Assembly (NCBI GenBank): GCA_950295325.1
Contig: OX485808.1
Span: 24,634,527 to 24,698,526, forward strand
Direction: 5' to 3'
Length of the DNA stretch: 64,000 bases
From: Polytrichum commune
Lineage: Eukaryota; Streptophyta; Polytrichopsida; Polytrichales; Polytrichaceae
Below the pieces are notes generated by a model. The model did not search any database. It was not told the origin of the DNA and was given only the letters and a program-made list of their open reading frames with translations. A program made the translations under genes and the position numbers. Below, one piece after another: positions 20,710-34,484 of this stretch (position 1 is the first letter of the stretch; each line of letters starts with the position of its first letter).

Positions 20710-23700
20710 TAAGGTGGGACCCATATTTCTCTATAGAAGCTTTGATGTTCTTTGATGTTGTAAGCAAGCAAGAAACGAAATCTTAAAGGTCCTTGTAAAT
20801 CATGTGATGTAAGAGATCGAGTTTTTTTTGCCGCGTGGCTAAAATGAGGCCTTTGCTCCCCTTGTACATCTTTGCCTTTCAGGGTAGTCTCATAAGGAAG
20901 ATGGTGAGGATTCTTGCTTGTGCCATAAAACAACTAAAAGGCCATAGTGGTGATGTATTAGCTAACTTACCCAATTAGCACTGGATTGAGATGAAAGAGC
21001 TTGTATGTAGATGGTGAATGAAAGTAGCATAACTATAGGTAAGGGAAATGTCATTCAGCTGTTGTATTTATACTCTGTCTATCCAGCAATTGATGAAGAA
21101 ATTAACTACAGTGCTTATAGGCTATGAATCCTGTCATTTCCCAGTATTTAGGCATTTCAAGAGGACTTCATAGCAGCATAGTATGCAGGTCATTATGTTC
21201 AAGATGCATGTACCTCATGGAATTTCACTTACTACCTAGGGTTGTGTCAAAAACTCCACCCAAATCCATCTGCTGGTGGATAAGGCATAACGCAAATGAA
21301 CAAAAACATAACTATGAGGATGACAATGATTAGGCTTATGTTATCCACAATCCCCAAGGTATTTCGGACTGTTAACCACCCCTAACTTCTTGGAGGCAAC
21401 TGTTGGTTTATTTGGAGATTGGTCTTGAAGATGTTGGGTAGCCTAAAGATAGGGTTCTTGGGCTTTGCTACTCATTTGTTGATAGAATTTTGTGTTCTGG
21501 TGGAGATCTTGTAGTAGGTAACTTGTATTCTGTGGCAACCTGGTCTTACAAAATTTGGCCAAGTCACACAGGAAGGCTATTTCCAAGAGGAAGTGCAAAC
21601 TTAGTCAATCTTGGCCAAGTCATGAGAGCCCATTGATTTAATCCAGTATCTTTGATATTAGTGATCAGAGTATATGGGTCAGTGCGTACCTTGTCTTAGC
21701 TTTGCACGAAATGGCACAAATGTTCTTCAAAGTAGGTGGCTATCCATCCATCCAAAAATGCTGCCATTTAAAATCATTTAACCACTCTGGTCACATGTCC
21801 ATTTCTAAGTGAATCATATTAATCTCCCTAGAATTAATTTGGTGGGTTTGCTTACAATCTGCATGAAAGCATTGACATAGTGTGTGTTGTGTCCCACACT
21901 TTATCTAAGATCTGCTGCAGGCTTTTTGAATTGTACTGACTACATATATTACTGCATTGTATTCCTCAGAAGATAGTTGGGAGAGTTGATTTAAAGTCAA
22001 CATGTAAAAGATAGTTGTGAAGGTGAATTGTAGAGTGCATTAGAACACAGAATACAACCATCAATCCTGACCCTCTAATCAAATCAGTTTACAACATTCT
22101 CCTCTGCATAACGATGTACTTGAAACATCACAAGTCACTTTGAAATTGGATCAAACAGCAAAGGCATATGTTTCAGTGTGCTGTTCAATGGAAATAATCA
22201 TCAAATTACTTGTCACTCACATTAATCTAGCAGACGGACCTAAGTGAGGTGAATCACTCCAAGGTCTAGTACATATATGCGGGATTCGATATATGGATGA
22301 ACCACCTTGATGTGTGTCGTAAAACTAGGATAAGCCAATTATTCCTTGGACATGGTAGTAATGTATAATTTCCTAGTTGATGTGTTCCACGTGTAGTCTT
22401 CACTAAGCTGAAATGTGTCGTTGTGTAGCCTCGAACTTGAGCAATGTAGAGCTTGCTGGGTCAAATGTACACAAATGAGAATCTTGCATTGCTTTGCTTA
22501 GCTTAGAAGCTAATTTAGCTTTCCTTTTCCTCGAAGAAAGGAATAACAACTTGTGACTGGACGTTTAAGGATTATAACCCTAATGTTCCAAATGAACTGA
22601 GTTTCCTGGATTTCGTTGCAACACCTGAGGTGATACATCCATTCAAATTTCTTCTGACCATCCTTTCCTTTCGGAGGAGAAAATAGAAGTTACTCCTAAT
22701 CATGGTCACATCATGGTTTGAGGAATGTAGAAAACTGAAACTCTCTGGGGATGTGAATTTTATGATATCGCATCATAGATTCTGACAGTATGCTTGGAAT
22801 GCCAACACAGGTTGCAAAAAGATGTGGAAAGTGGAAGTGAAATTGTAGGTTAAGAGGAAATGAATGACGTGTGATAATAGATGATACGAACGCATCAAAA
22901 TCGTGGGTCGATTAGAAAGATGCTGGATTGAACCATAAGTGATTGAAATGAGGTGACAATGTACAAAGTTCAAGGGAAGAATAAGGCCGACTTTGTTGAC
23001 GATATGACCTCAAGTTAGGGTTTGTTTGCCTGAACATGCAATTCTAACCTACTGTGACAATGTCATATACGCTGTCTGTGAATGTAACAAGAATAATATT
23101 AATAAAATGCATTGATTTCTGAGTCAGAATCTAAGAGACAGTCTGCTTTATGAAGCTTGCTGTGTTTTGTCAAAAGCTTTGTACACCCTTTGCAGAAGCC
23201 TGCACTTGCGACGCAAACTTGAAAAAAATCCTGTTTACGAAGACATCCTAGGTAGTTGGAAATTGGACTCTTCTGCAAGGTTGAGCGCAGCAGAGTGTAC
23301 AGGGATGCAAAGGTACCTCCAAAATAGTCTCTCATAGCTGTACTCATGCTTGCGCTTCTCTTTCAGCGACTGCGCGATAAAGTTTTCTATATACATTCAG
23401 ACTTTTCAATACATGTTTCAAACAAAGTAATCTAAGATGGTGTTTACCTCCAAGTTTTGGTACATGCTGCCTTTGAATAAAAAACACAAACTCATGCAAC
23501 TTTCACCAACATTCAAACTTGACAATCAACATCCAAGGGAGTCTATGATATACTAATCCCTGAAGGACATTTTTTGTGCAGTTCCCATGTAGCATGTGGC
23601 TTGCTTTATGGGTCGTCCCTGGGAGTCCTTCAAGTGTTAATTAAGTTGTAATTTTATCCTCTGACTATATTTGAACATACACATTGTGATTGCTCATTCG

Positions 23701-24980
23701 ATGGGGGTAATGATGTTTGTAAATCATGTGTTTGGGATTAGGGCACATCACTAAATTCTGCCTCCCAAGTACATGTGAGCATATATAGATATATATATAT
23801 ATATATATAGATATATATATCCTTACACAAGGGTCCACAAGTTTCCTTCATTGAGCTACTACAAATATGAAGGCCACCACTCACTTAGTGCATAATACAA
23901 TGCAATAAAAAACCATTCTTGGGGTTGTTGGTCCTTTAGGGGCTAATGTATACAACCCTGTTGTGGGCACTCTTAACTCCACAAATGTTTTTTGGCCTTT
24001 GGATCAACTTGCTAATTAGTTAGCAATTTTGAAACATGAAGCCTCAACATGTTAGGTTTTAGATGTAGAGTTTCACAAGATGTAGAAGTTGTAAAAGGTC
24101 AAAATGAACAATTTGTTCTCCTTGAGTGATCACAGTGGCTCTCCCAATTGTGTCCATTATTGAACCTAGAGTGGTGTCTATATTTTGAGCACATGACCCA
24201 ACCTCATTATACCATGTGTCTTTTTGACGTCTGTTCTTTACTACAAGCCTTGCCACATACCACTCAATAAAAGATGCCCAATTTAGAAGAGTGATCACAT
24301 AAGGCCCACATATCTTTATAGGGTGGATTTACATTAGGGTTGGGTCCAAGAAACGTGGGGTCCAAAACACCCCTTAATGAACCTTGCTTTCGTACTCAAA
24401 GGTTGGACTCAAACTTGAAACTTGGTCTCCCAAATTAGGAGTCTCTTCTTGGGTAGGGACTGTTGAGATCCGGCGGGAAAGTGATGCCATATTCAACAAT
24501 CATTGCTTCTTCTTTTATAAAAATGTCAAGAATGCCAATATGGCGACAATGATTGGAGTGGTGAGGCCAACTATGAATTTACATGTTTTCATCCAAATAT
24601 GGACATATTCTTCCAAAAATTAACAAGTTCATCCGAATTACATTTCCAAGGATTGTATCCATGGAAAAATTGTATATTTGTATTCTATTTTTAGTATATA
24701 CAATGTCGCCTTGTTTTTCCTTTAAAAAGAATGATTGTTAACAACTTGCTTCATTTTTTCATGCGTTTGACCTGGACCCTAGTATGAACTCTCAATTGGG
24801 GTCCAAAATTTAACCCTCAACCAATAGGAATGCTCAATTTTGGAGTTCCTTTGGTCCAAGACACTAATAACACGATATTCAATATTTTGAGAGAGTGGGA
24901 TCCTCTCAAAATAATATTGGCCATTTGGACACCTAAAAGTCATGTTAGGTTCATAAATATTAGATTATACCTCAGACGTG
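20710..24980. other. Intergenic region downstream of the CBM20 gene
   Basis: No supportable coding sequence. The piece at 24080-24310 belongs to the dispersed family with CATGTGTCTTTTTG and CCCAATTGTGTCCATTATTG. A TA-rich microsatellite is at 23781-23820. The remainder looks unique but featureless by eye. Confidence 0.5.
23781..23820. repeat. (TA)n microsatellite
   Basis: ATATATAGATATATAT-type run of about 40 bases with two GA interruptions. Confidence 0.9.
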
Positions 24981-25345
24981 TAGTTTCCATTAAAATGAGA
25001 GTATGTTAAGCTGGGAAATCAACTCATTTAGGTTGAGTCGACCTAAACGAGGACAATATTTTGTCAATTTAGGTTGAGTCGACCTAAATGAGGACAATAT
25101 TTTGTCAATTTAGGTTGAGTCGACCTAAATGAGGACATTATATTGTCAATTTAGGTTGAGTCGACCTAAATGAGGACAATATTTTGTTAATTTAGGTTGA
25201 GTCGACCTAAATGAGGACAATTATGTTAGTCAATTTAGGTTGAGTCGACCTAAATGAGGACAATATGTTGTCAATTTAGGTTGAGTCGACCTAAATGAGT
25301 CGATTTCCCAGCTTAAATACTCTCATTTTAATGGAAACTACGGCA
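24981..25345. mobile_element. Foldback element with seven 41-bp internal repeats
   Basis: The ends are inverted repeats of about 60 bases. The left end starts TAGTTTCCATTAAAATGAGA and includes AGCTGGGAAATC; the right end is the reverse complement with one indel and one mismatch in the part compared. Between them a unit containing TTTAGGTTGAGTCGACCTAA starts at 25027, 25068, 25109, 25150, 25191, 25234 and 25275, i.e. a 41-bp period with one 43. Each unit is itself a near-palindrome (TTTAGGT and ACCTAAA arms). There is no coding capacity. Confidence 0.9.
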
Positions 25346-26380
25346 GAAAATCAAATGTTATTTTTTTACTTGTACTCTACAACTTTCCAGTGGTTTTCAT
25401 TTCATTCTTGGATTGATAGTTTGCTTTATGTACTCTCAATTCACTGGAAAACTCTCATTTTAATGAATATTGTGTTTAATGTAAACCCACCCTTACAATG
25501 TGGTTGGCGCAAGACAAATAAAGGAGTTTTCTACGATTTTGATTTCTCTTTAAACAACATATTAGTTAGAGTTGTAGGTTGGTCACACAAATGCATAAAG
25601 TACTTACAAATATAAAGTACTTCACATTTGTGACATGCAAGAGTGATGATGGTAGGTGCTATGACCATTGTGTCACAACCACCCTTACCTTTAAGGTACC
25701 ATAGATACAATGAGCCTTGAAGATTGTCACGTGCGAAGTCATTGCTAAGTTCCAAAAATACGAAAACTTGCAAAATCTTAGAGTCATGAGGATGAAGTGA
25801 TGGAAACTTGAATCTTTATTGTAAGAAGAGGCAACAAAATAAAATGCCATGTTGTGTTCTCTTTGTTTGTTCTATGGAGCATTGCGTGTTTTCGATGTAC
25901 TATTGAGCTTGTGATGAAATTCCACGAGAACAATGAATATAATTGTCTAGAAAAGTGAGGTTATGGAATTTAAGTTTGAAGATTGTGTTCATATTCTATA
26001 ATTTTGACAAGCCTTGCTATGGAAACTTGACATTTGTTGGATCAAATCCCAAACTTTTGATAAAAGTACATCATTGTGGACCTCAAAAGTAAAATCCCAA
26101 CTATAGATGTGATATAGATTGTATAGTAATAATCCAAAAAAAATCTATGCATAAGTTCAAATATAGAGAGTGAGACATGCCCCCCCGATAATTAACACCC
26201 TAAATGCTCTAACATAATGGGTGTAAGTTTTTTTTTTTAAAAACCCAGGTCACATATCTTGTTCGATTTGCACCAAAATTGCACCTAACACATTAATCAA
26301 TAGAATTGTAGATAAAATTCAATTAACAAAACCCACAAAAAAAACATGCATTTTGACACACTTGGACTTTGTGGGCATTT
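25346..26380. other. Intergenic AT-rich region
   Basis: No gene seen. CTCTCATTTTAATG of the foldback ends recurs at about 25457, suggesting an older partial copy next to it. Confidence 0.5.
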
Positions 26381-28010
26381 AGGGATTAAGGCCTAGATAA
26401 GGTATATGGGCCTTATTTGGTCACTCTTCCTAGTTGGACATCTATAGATTGAGTGGTTTATGACAAGGTTCATAGCTAGAAATACTCATCACAAAAAGAC
26501 ACATGTCATAATTAGATTGAACTATGTGCTCAAAATAGAAGTACCGTTTTAAAGTCAATTTGTAACATAATTGGCGGGGCCTATGTAATCACCGAAAAAG
26601 AAAGAGAATCTTTACTTTGACCTTCTAGTATAATCCCTTTACCTCAATTTTGGTTTTGGGACTCAAAACATGTGTGATTCACAATTGCTAACCAACTAAG
26701 ACAAGTTAGAATCCAATGCAATAATCATACCTAATTATAAAATGGTTGCCTGACATCATCTACTTTTGAAATCTTTCATGAATTACCAAAAAATACATGT
26801 GTTATGATGAGATTGTACTATGTGCTCAAATTATAAACATTGTTTTGATTCAATTGGCAACACAACTAGAAGCATGCATGTAATTACTCAAAGAAAATAG
26901 AAGAGTAGGAAAACTCCTCACTTTGACATTCTATAATCCATTTATCTCAACCTTGATTTTGAGACCCAAAATTGTATAATAATATGCGTGATTTGTGATT
27001 GCCAACCAATTGAGACAATTGCAATTTATATTCAACAATCATAATTGTTAAAAAAGAAAAAGCTCAACTGTGACATATGGTTTTGGATTGTTCCACGAAT
27101 CACTAAGAAGACACATGTCATAATGAGATTGAACGATGTGCTCAAAATATAAACACCGTTCTAAGTTCAACTAGCAAAAATAGTGAGCATCTATGTAGTC
27201 ATTGTAAACCAATAAATTTTTTTACCACTTTGACCATCTATAACCCCTTTATTTTCAACCCCCCATTTCAAGACCCCGATTCGCAATCGCTAACCAAATG
27301 AGATAATTTCAAAGTCAATCCAACGGTCATACCTACTTATAAAAGGAGTGCTTGGCGGTGGTATCTAATTTGGAAGTCTTCCATGAGTCACCAAAAACAC
27401 ACATACTACAATAAAATCAAACGACGCGCTTAGAATATAATTAAACACACCCTTCTAAGTTCACTTACCGACACAAAATGGGAGGGTACATGTAATCACT
27501 TTGTGAAAACAAATTCATCCTTCCTTCAACCTTCTATAACCCCTATCTCCCAACCCCATTTTCGAGACTCCAAAAGATAGTACACGTGATTCACGGTCAC
27601 GAATCATCCAAATAAAACAACACGAGATCCAATCCAACGGTCATACTTAACTTATAGAATGGGTGGGTACTTGGCAACATGCATCTAGTTTTGAAGTCTT
27701 TCATAAAACAACCAAAACGACATGTGTCACGATAAGACGAACAATGCTCTAAACCCAATTGACGACACGTTTGGGAGGATTTATACAACCACCTCCCACC
27801 AACAAATAAACAAACAAACAAACAAACAAACAAATGGAATCCTCACTTTGACCTCCTATTATCCATTTATTGTCAAAGCGGATTTTGATGCTCAAAATGC
27901 TACATTATATGCGTGATTCCTCCACAATTGCTCACTCAATGAGACAATCCCCAAATTCCATCTCATGGTGGCACTGTAGGTGGCATCATCTAGTTTCGAA
28001 GACTTTCATG
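26381..28010 (+). repeat. Diverged tandem array, ~300-bp unit, about five copies
   Basis: The marker block (ACACATGTCATAATGAGATT followed by GAACTATGTGCTCAAAAT, with variants) occurs near 26503, 26795, 27111, 27400 and 27720. Between markers the same order recurs: GTAATCAC, CTTTGACC, CTATAACCCC, TTGAGACC, GCAATTGCTAACCAA, CCAACGGTCATACCTA and GAAGTCTTTCATGA. Spacing varies from about 290 to 320. It is non-coding and satellite-like, and shares blocks with the dispersed family at 28313-28690. Confidence 0.8.
27804..27833. repeat. (AAAC)n microsatellite
   Basis: About seven ACAA/AAAC units inside the last copy of the ~300-bp array. Confidence 0.85.
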
Positions 28011-28312
28011 AGTTTTTGAAGAACGAGGACTTTGACTCCCTTTACGTTTCAAAGGTCAATGGCCGGACCTTGTGTTTTAGGTTTACATGTGACCGTGGTA
28101 GGCTTATATGTCCAAGGAAAGACTAAAGAATGGACGAATGAATGTGTTCGGGAACGATGCTTTCCTCGTGAGCTTCCTTGTGAAGGATGGAGACTCGGAT
28201 CTAACATTAGTAAGGGAGTGGGTAAGCTAACTTATTCAATAAGATTCCCGGCTTGAGCCTTCCGAAGACGGTGGCCTATTATAAGTGGACTTATAATAAC
28301 ACCCACTTACGG

Positions 28313-28690
28313 TATGTGGGTGTTATTAGGTTCGCTTTCTCATGGTCTCCAACTTCTACCGAGTAGATTTACACACAACAAAGCTCGTGTTGCATCGGCA
28401 AATCTACAACGAAACATCTGCAAAAACCGGATTGAAAATCGGGCTTCTTTTGATTTAGTTATGGTTGTCAGAAGTGCGTGTTTGTTGATTTCTTAGCTGG
28501 ATACATGGGTCCTCCCGATTGTGTTCATTATTGAGTGTAGAGTAGTTTTTGATATTTGAAGACGTAGTTCAATCTCTTTTGAACATGCGTTGTTATGGTG
28601 CTTGCTCTTTGATCCTCACTGAATCGCTTACTAATCAAATCTAGGAGTCTGATCATGAGAATGAGCCACTTAAGACCCATCTACCTTAAG
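28313..28690 (+). repeat. Dispersed repeat family G, copy 1
   Basis: Matches 47570-47910 in the same orientation and 42760-43110 in reverse. Shared blocks include GTGGGTGTTATA, TTGCAT-GGCAAATC-like, ACATCTGCAAAAACCGGATT, AGTGCGTGTTTGTTGATT and GATCCTCACTGAA. It has no open frame and is probably a remnant of a non-autonomous element. Confidence 0.75.
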
Positions 28691-28784
28691 GGTTGTGGGT
28701 GTTATATGGTTTGTCATTTATGCTCTCGAACTTCTAACGATTAGGTTTACACAATGAAACTTTTGGCACTTATGACATATTAGA

Positions 28785-29340
28785 AAAATGGACTTGTGTA
28801 TTTATACTGAGTTTTTTCAGTTTAATATGATAAATGTCTCCACTATATAAACAAACTATAATTCATGAATCAAATAAGTCTTTATTACGCAATGAGAACT
28901 TAGTCATTGAACATTTATTCATCCATAGCATGTAGCTCGTGATTCTATCAGGTAAACAAAGACAAGAGCACATTGATTTAGCCACAATCTAAAGAGAAAA
29001 AACTTAAGGAAGCCCATGAGCGCTCCAAGAGCCTTTAGCTTGTAAAACCTAGAACCCAAACACAAACCCTAACAAGAACATACATGGTTTATCAAATAGG
29101 GATGGAAACATGAAATGGATAAAATTAACAAATCTTTTGTCAACCTTAGGGTCCCCTTTGGTACATCTACCTTTACTTCAAAAAAAAATCAATAGCCTTT
29201 CTAGATGTACACACTAGGAATAAATAAATAAATAAATAAATAAATCTCTCCTTTATGTATACCATGTATGCCATACCTCAAATAATACCCCTTCTTACAC
29301 TCACATTAGTGCATACATGCTACGAAGAGTCCACCCAAGG
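28785..29340 (+). mobile_element. TIR-type element, family B copy 1
   Basis: About 550 bases closely match 62330-62916. From CAAAGACAAGA through TTAGCCACAATCT, CCCATGAGCGCTCCAAGAGC and AACCCTAACAAGAACATACA the two copies are nearly identical. The right end GAAGAGTCCACCC fits the family terminus CCCAGGGGGTGGACTCTTCA read in reverse. Its left end is not clear. Confidence 0.72.
29217..29244. repeat. (AAAT)n microsatellite
   Basis: Seven TAAA/AATA units within family B copy 1. Confidence 0.85.
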
Positions 29341-29713
29341 CACTAAACCACATACCAATTGAATATATGTTCCCTAAAAAGAAAAGTAGCCAAATAAGGG
29401 TTGTCTACCTTATATATGGCAAGGTTTGTAGTAAAGGATGCACACTGAAAAGACATGTGTTACCTTGAGAATGGACTACATGCTCGGCTTTTAGACACCA
29501 TTCTAGATTCAATGAACTAAATACGTGATTTAGTGTGGCATTAAATCTGGAGTGCCAGGTTAATTAGGGTGGTCTTGTTGCTTGTCATGGAACACCAAGT
29601 GTCATGTTTCACTCTCTCTAGTTGTCGCACAATGATTGCAAGGCAACCAATGCATGTTGATGATAAATAATGTGGGCCATACTAAGCTAGGTGCTTAGGT
29701 TGGTTTATATTGG

Positions 29714-30447
29714 TAGTGGAGTCTTTAGTGGAAACCTAAATGACATGCATGGGTAACTATTAGATAAAGAAACCCCATGTATAAGATTTTTTTAGAGATC
29801 AACAAATGTATATGTACTAATGGGAGGTTAGGAAATGGATTCATGTACTTATATTGAGATTTCAACTTTAGTATGATAAATGTCTCCACTCTATACACAA
29901 AAGTATATATCATGAAATAAATAGGCCTTTATTACATATACAAGCAACTTTCACTTTCCAATGAGAAAGTTATTGAAGATTTTTCCATCCCAAGGCGTAA
30001 CTTACAGTTATATGACCCTAAAACACATGTTATTGGAGTTAGGGAAATAATAGCATTTAAATCCTTCATCATATGATCAATTAAATCATACGTCCAATTT
30101 GACCCAATATGGAAATACCCAGAACCAAAATGCAAACCCTGACTATAATAGATAGGGTAGTCATTGGGGACGATTATTGTATGACAACAATGGATGGACT
30201 CATACATAAATTGGATGAAACTAGCACATCTATCATCAATTTTTCTCAAAATCTTTAGGTCCCCATTTGCACATCAACCTTTTCTTCAAAATAAAATAAA
30301 ATAAAAATAAAAATAAAAATTTAATTGCAAAGAATTCTAAAACAAAAACCTCGCACTTATGTATACAATGCAAGCTAATGCATCAAATAATACCCCTTTC
30401 TAAACTCACGTTATTTCATACATGGTATGAAGAGTTCGCTCCCTGGG
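29714..30447 (+). mobile_element. TIR-type element, family B copy 2
   Basis: Left end GTGGAGTCTTTAGTGGAAAC and right end ATGAAGAGTTCGCTCCCTGG are inverted relatives. Inner blocks TTTATTACATATACA, CTTTCCAATGAGAAAGT and CACTCACGTTA-like are shared with copies 3 to 5. Non-coding. Confidence 0.7.
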
Positions 30448-30972
30448 AGTTTATACAATTGGGGAGAGTCCATGTAGTTCCTTGAAGGATGAGTATCTTC
30501 AATTTTGATCTCTTTACAAACTTTTGCATTTCAACTCCATTTCTAAAACTTCAAATGACAACATGCATGATTTGCAATTGCTAACCAGACGAGACAAATC
30601 CATAAACTGATCCAATGGCCCAAATTGTTTGTGGAGTTGGACTTGCCACAATGGAGCCACATGATACCTTGCACCAAGCACAAACACCAAGGGTTACTTT
30701 AAGTCATAGTAACTTTACTTTAGAAGAAGGTAGTAACTCTAAGGTGGTTAGACCTAATATGGATAGTGCGATATAATGGTATCTATTGTATAGGTACAAA
30801 TTCAAAGTAGGAATTCAAAAATTTGAAAACAATCCGTTACATGTCAATTATGAGGTTTTGATTCCAAAAATTTGTAAGAAATACTTATGAATTCCAATTA
30901 TAGCAAGATCAACTTTCTTGTTCTCTTTTGAATATGTTAACGTTTACTATGTATTTTCATACCCTTGTTTAT

Positions 30973-31662
30973 CCCTGGGACTCTTCATACCATGTATGAA
31001 TTAACGTGAGTGTAAGAAGGGGTAGTATTTGAGGCATCAACATACATAAGAGAGCAATATTATTTTTCTCTAGTGTGTACATTTAAAAAGGTTGTTAAGA
31101 ATGTTTAAGTAAAGGTAGATGTACAAAATTGGCCCCTAGGGTTTCGAGAAAAAATTGACAGTAGATGTGTTTGTTTCATTCAATTCAAGTTTCCATTCAT
31201 TGTTGTCATGTGGTAATAGTCCTCAATGACTACCTCGTTCATTCTTGTTGGGGCTTGCATGTGAGTTCTTAGTTTTGAAAACTAGAGGCTCTTGGGGTAC
31301 TCATGGACTCCCTTGAGTTTGTCTCTTTGGATTGTGGCTGAGTTATTATGCTTTTGTCTTTGTTTCTTCATGCCATTGTGAAGTTACATGCTATGGATGA
31401 AAATTTTCATTGGAAAGCAAAGTAGATTTTATATGTAATAAATGCTTATTTAATTTGAGATTTATAATTTGTATATATAGTGGAGGCATTTATTACATTA
31501 CAATAAAAAGCTTAGTATAAATACAGGGGTCCATTTTCTAACCTGCCATTAGTACATATATATTTGTTTGTTTTTCTACAAGCTTCTCATATATAGGGAA
31601 CTTAAGTCCATAGTGACCCACACACGTCATTTATGTTTCCAATGAAGAGTCCACCCCCTGGG
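30973..31662 (-). mobile_element. TIR-type element, family B copy 3
   Basis: Begins CCCTGGGACTCTTCATACCA and ends CAATGAAGAGTCCACCCCCT then GGG, so both ends carry the family terminus CCC(A/T)GGG...GACTCTTCAT. It lies in the opposite orientation to copy 2. The clearest boundaries of the family are here; no convincing target duplication was found. Confidence 0.75.
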
Positions 31663-34383
31663 TACTAATCTCAAAATGCCTAAAGTGTCCGCAACATGTG
31701 CACTCACCTTATATGGTCCACACTTTCACAAGCTATATATGAGCACTTTAAACTGAGGGTCCAAATTTTTAAGTAATACATTACAATGCATGGGCAATGC
31801 ACAAGACTCTACATAGAAGAAATAGAGGCTGAAATTGTGATCAAAGACTTGTAGAAATTGATAAGGAATAGGGTGCTTAAGCTATTGCACATACATATGG
31901 CTATGTGGTTCATATATATATATATATATATAACATCATATTAGCCTTTGGGCTAAACTTAGATATAAAGGGAATTTTTATTTTTATCCTCAATATTGAG
32001 TATTTGATGAATATTTAAAGTCATGACCACTAGCTTCCTTAAACTAATCCCTACGCCCCATGTATATGATGAGGATCCCCCACCTTCATTGCTTAGATTC
32101 AACACAAGCATGCCTAGAACCAACACAACACAGTTGGTTACTAGACCTAAGCTAGCTCAAGGCCCAACATGGCCACCTCCATGATCCCACATAGCCATAT
32201 GTAGAATTGTCTCCTTGCATCCTAGGTATCAACCCCCTTGCTGCCCAGATCCGAACCTCATGTGCCCATAACCAACCCCTGGGCTTTGTGGGCTTGGACC
32301 TCCCCCCCCCCCCCAACATCTCTTGGTGAATAGAATGGCTAGAATAGGCATTGGTGCCACTAATGACACCTAAACTTGTCATTCCATGGGCCTGGGCATT
32401 TTTTTCCATGGGGAACAGTTGAAGGTAGTAGAGTGTTGGTGACTGGGAGGCGTTTATAGGTGTGGCCTTTGGGTTGGGTGTTGGTTTTAGCACCCTCTAC
32501 CTTAAGGGAGTTGAAACTCTTAGGCTGCTATATGTTGTGTATTTAAAGGAGCAGAAGAGTTTAAAATAGAAGAGATCTAGAGCATTTCTATTTGAGTGGA
32601 AATAAGAACATGTTTGTAACACGCGTGAGGTTGCTCGGGGGGTGGACTCTTTATACCACATATTATGAACTAAATGTAGAGGTACAAAGAAACCAAGAAT
32701 TAGGACATGTGGAGGAGCCGAGGAGTGAGGAGCTTGCGTATAGGAGCTGTTGAGGAAGTGAGAGGGAGAGGGACATAGTTCCTAGAGCCGAGGAACGCTA
32801 GACCCCCATAAAATACTACGTTATTGCACATGTGTACTTATTCTAAGAGGAAGTGACCTCCCCAAGAATTTTGGGTTGATTTTCCACCCTTCCACCTAGA
32901 CTTATGCATAATTCTGGACATAATGAGTTTGTATACACTACAATTCTATTGACAACTTGTATATATGGTGCCCTCAACAGTTTGACAATGTTCAATTCCT
33001 ATAACCATCTCTAGGCCAAAGTCAAACAACTCCGATTTATTTTTACCATAGTTAAGGGTTCCAAAAACACTTGAACACTCCTTAGACATTAACAATGTCA
33101 ATAGTGAGGTGAAACCCCTACCCAAAGATGAGTTTTTGTGAGACTTCAAGGATACCTCTGTTGCATTATAAAATATTCAGGCCACTTTACAATTGTTGTT
33201 CATCTTTGGTCCACATATCTTGCCTACTTGGAGAAGGTGGCACCAAGGTGGCAACATCATTCACTTTCTCTTTGCAACTAAAATGAATTGTAAGGTAGAA
33301 GCACCCAGTTCCGTCAGTGACCCCAATTTCGACACTTATATGTTATCCTCAAGTCAAGCTATGTATTTCAACACAACCACTAATTATAATATTGCAGGAA
33401 CCAAAAACGTAACTCATTGATTGAAAGAGACATTGTATCACCGTTATTATCCACTCTTTTCTTTGGGGGAAGGGTAATGTAATTTGCATTAGAGAAGAAT
33501 CTAAATTTATTGATCATGTCTAAAATTATCGTACAATGTCAAAATTTGACACTAAATTGATGCCGAATTTGTCAAATTTCATGTCAAAATTTGGCTTTAC
33601 AAAATGTGATGACCCCCCCCCCCCCCCACCCCCAATATATTTTCCCAAGTAGTGAAATAATTACAGAAATGTTTGACATGTTAACCCCTGAAGGCCAAGG
33701 TACCCATTTTCAGCTAGGTAGTCACTGCTACCCAACAATATCATCATACACATTTACGTTTATAACCTTCTTATTGTGGACACACGAATGGCTAATTTTT
33801 TTTTGGTGAAAGAATCTTAACTCTACAAAGCTTCAATCAATATGATCAAATCTATCATAAGACGTGCCAATGTTCTTAACCCTTAAAGGACACATTGTCT
33901 TAATCAAATGCCATAAACATAACTTATACAAGCCTCACAAAGTTTAGAATTCACGTTTTATATGTTTGAGGGTTTGAAACCTTGTTTTAATGTATTGTCT
34001 TTTGCCAAGGAAACAATAGAAATATACTCATGATTGACATTGATTGACATATACGTATGTATTTGCATCCAAGGGCACCCATGCTACATATTCAAACCAA
34101 AATCTTCAATATCAATCAAGGTATGCAGCCAATTCAAAAAGTGCACTTGAAGAATAAGTCAATCTTAGATTGGCCGCCTTTGACAAAATTGGCTCAAATG
34201 AAATTATGTAGCTAAAGTACACACTCTTGTGCATGGAGAGACCCATTATGGACCACTTGAACTAAGTGAGCTTCTTGATAGGACGGATTTCTTTTAGATG
34301 ATTTTGGTTTGGACTTTAGGGGTTAAGGGTCTCAAGTGCTTAGTTAAGAACTTAGAAAGAGTTTTTTTTCATTAGTTTGAGGT
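31663..34383. other. Intergenic AT-rich region with poly-C tracts
   Basis: No supportable gene. It contains a TA microsatellite near 31914-31932, C-tracts of 13 (32302-32314) and 15 (33613-33627), and a family B terminus fragment at about 32636-32690 (GGGGGGTGGACTCTTTATAC). Confidence 0.5.
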
Positions 34384-34480
34384 GTATTCTATAGATTCCT
34401 CTAAAATGATCGGTAATTGTCCTGAAGTCTTGAAGTTCAATCAATTATCCTTCAACTCAACCACTTCATTTGTAACTATA
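34384..34480 (+). repeat. Dispersed repeat, pair of 2009-2107
   Basis: Contains TCCTCTAAAATGATCGGTAA as at 2022, followed by CCTGAAGTCTTGAAG. It is located immediately left of a family M element. Confidence 0.7.
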
Positions 34481-34484
34481 TTTT

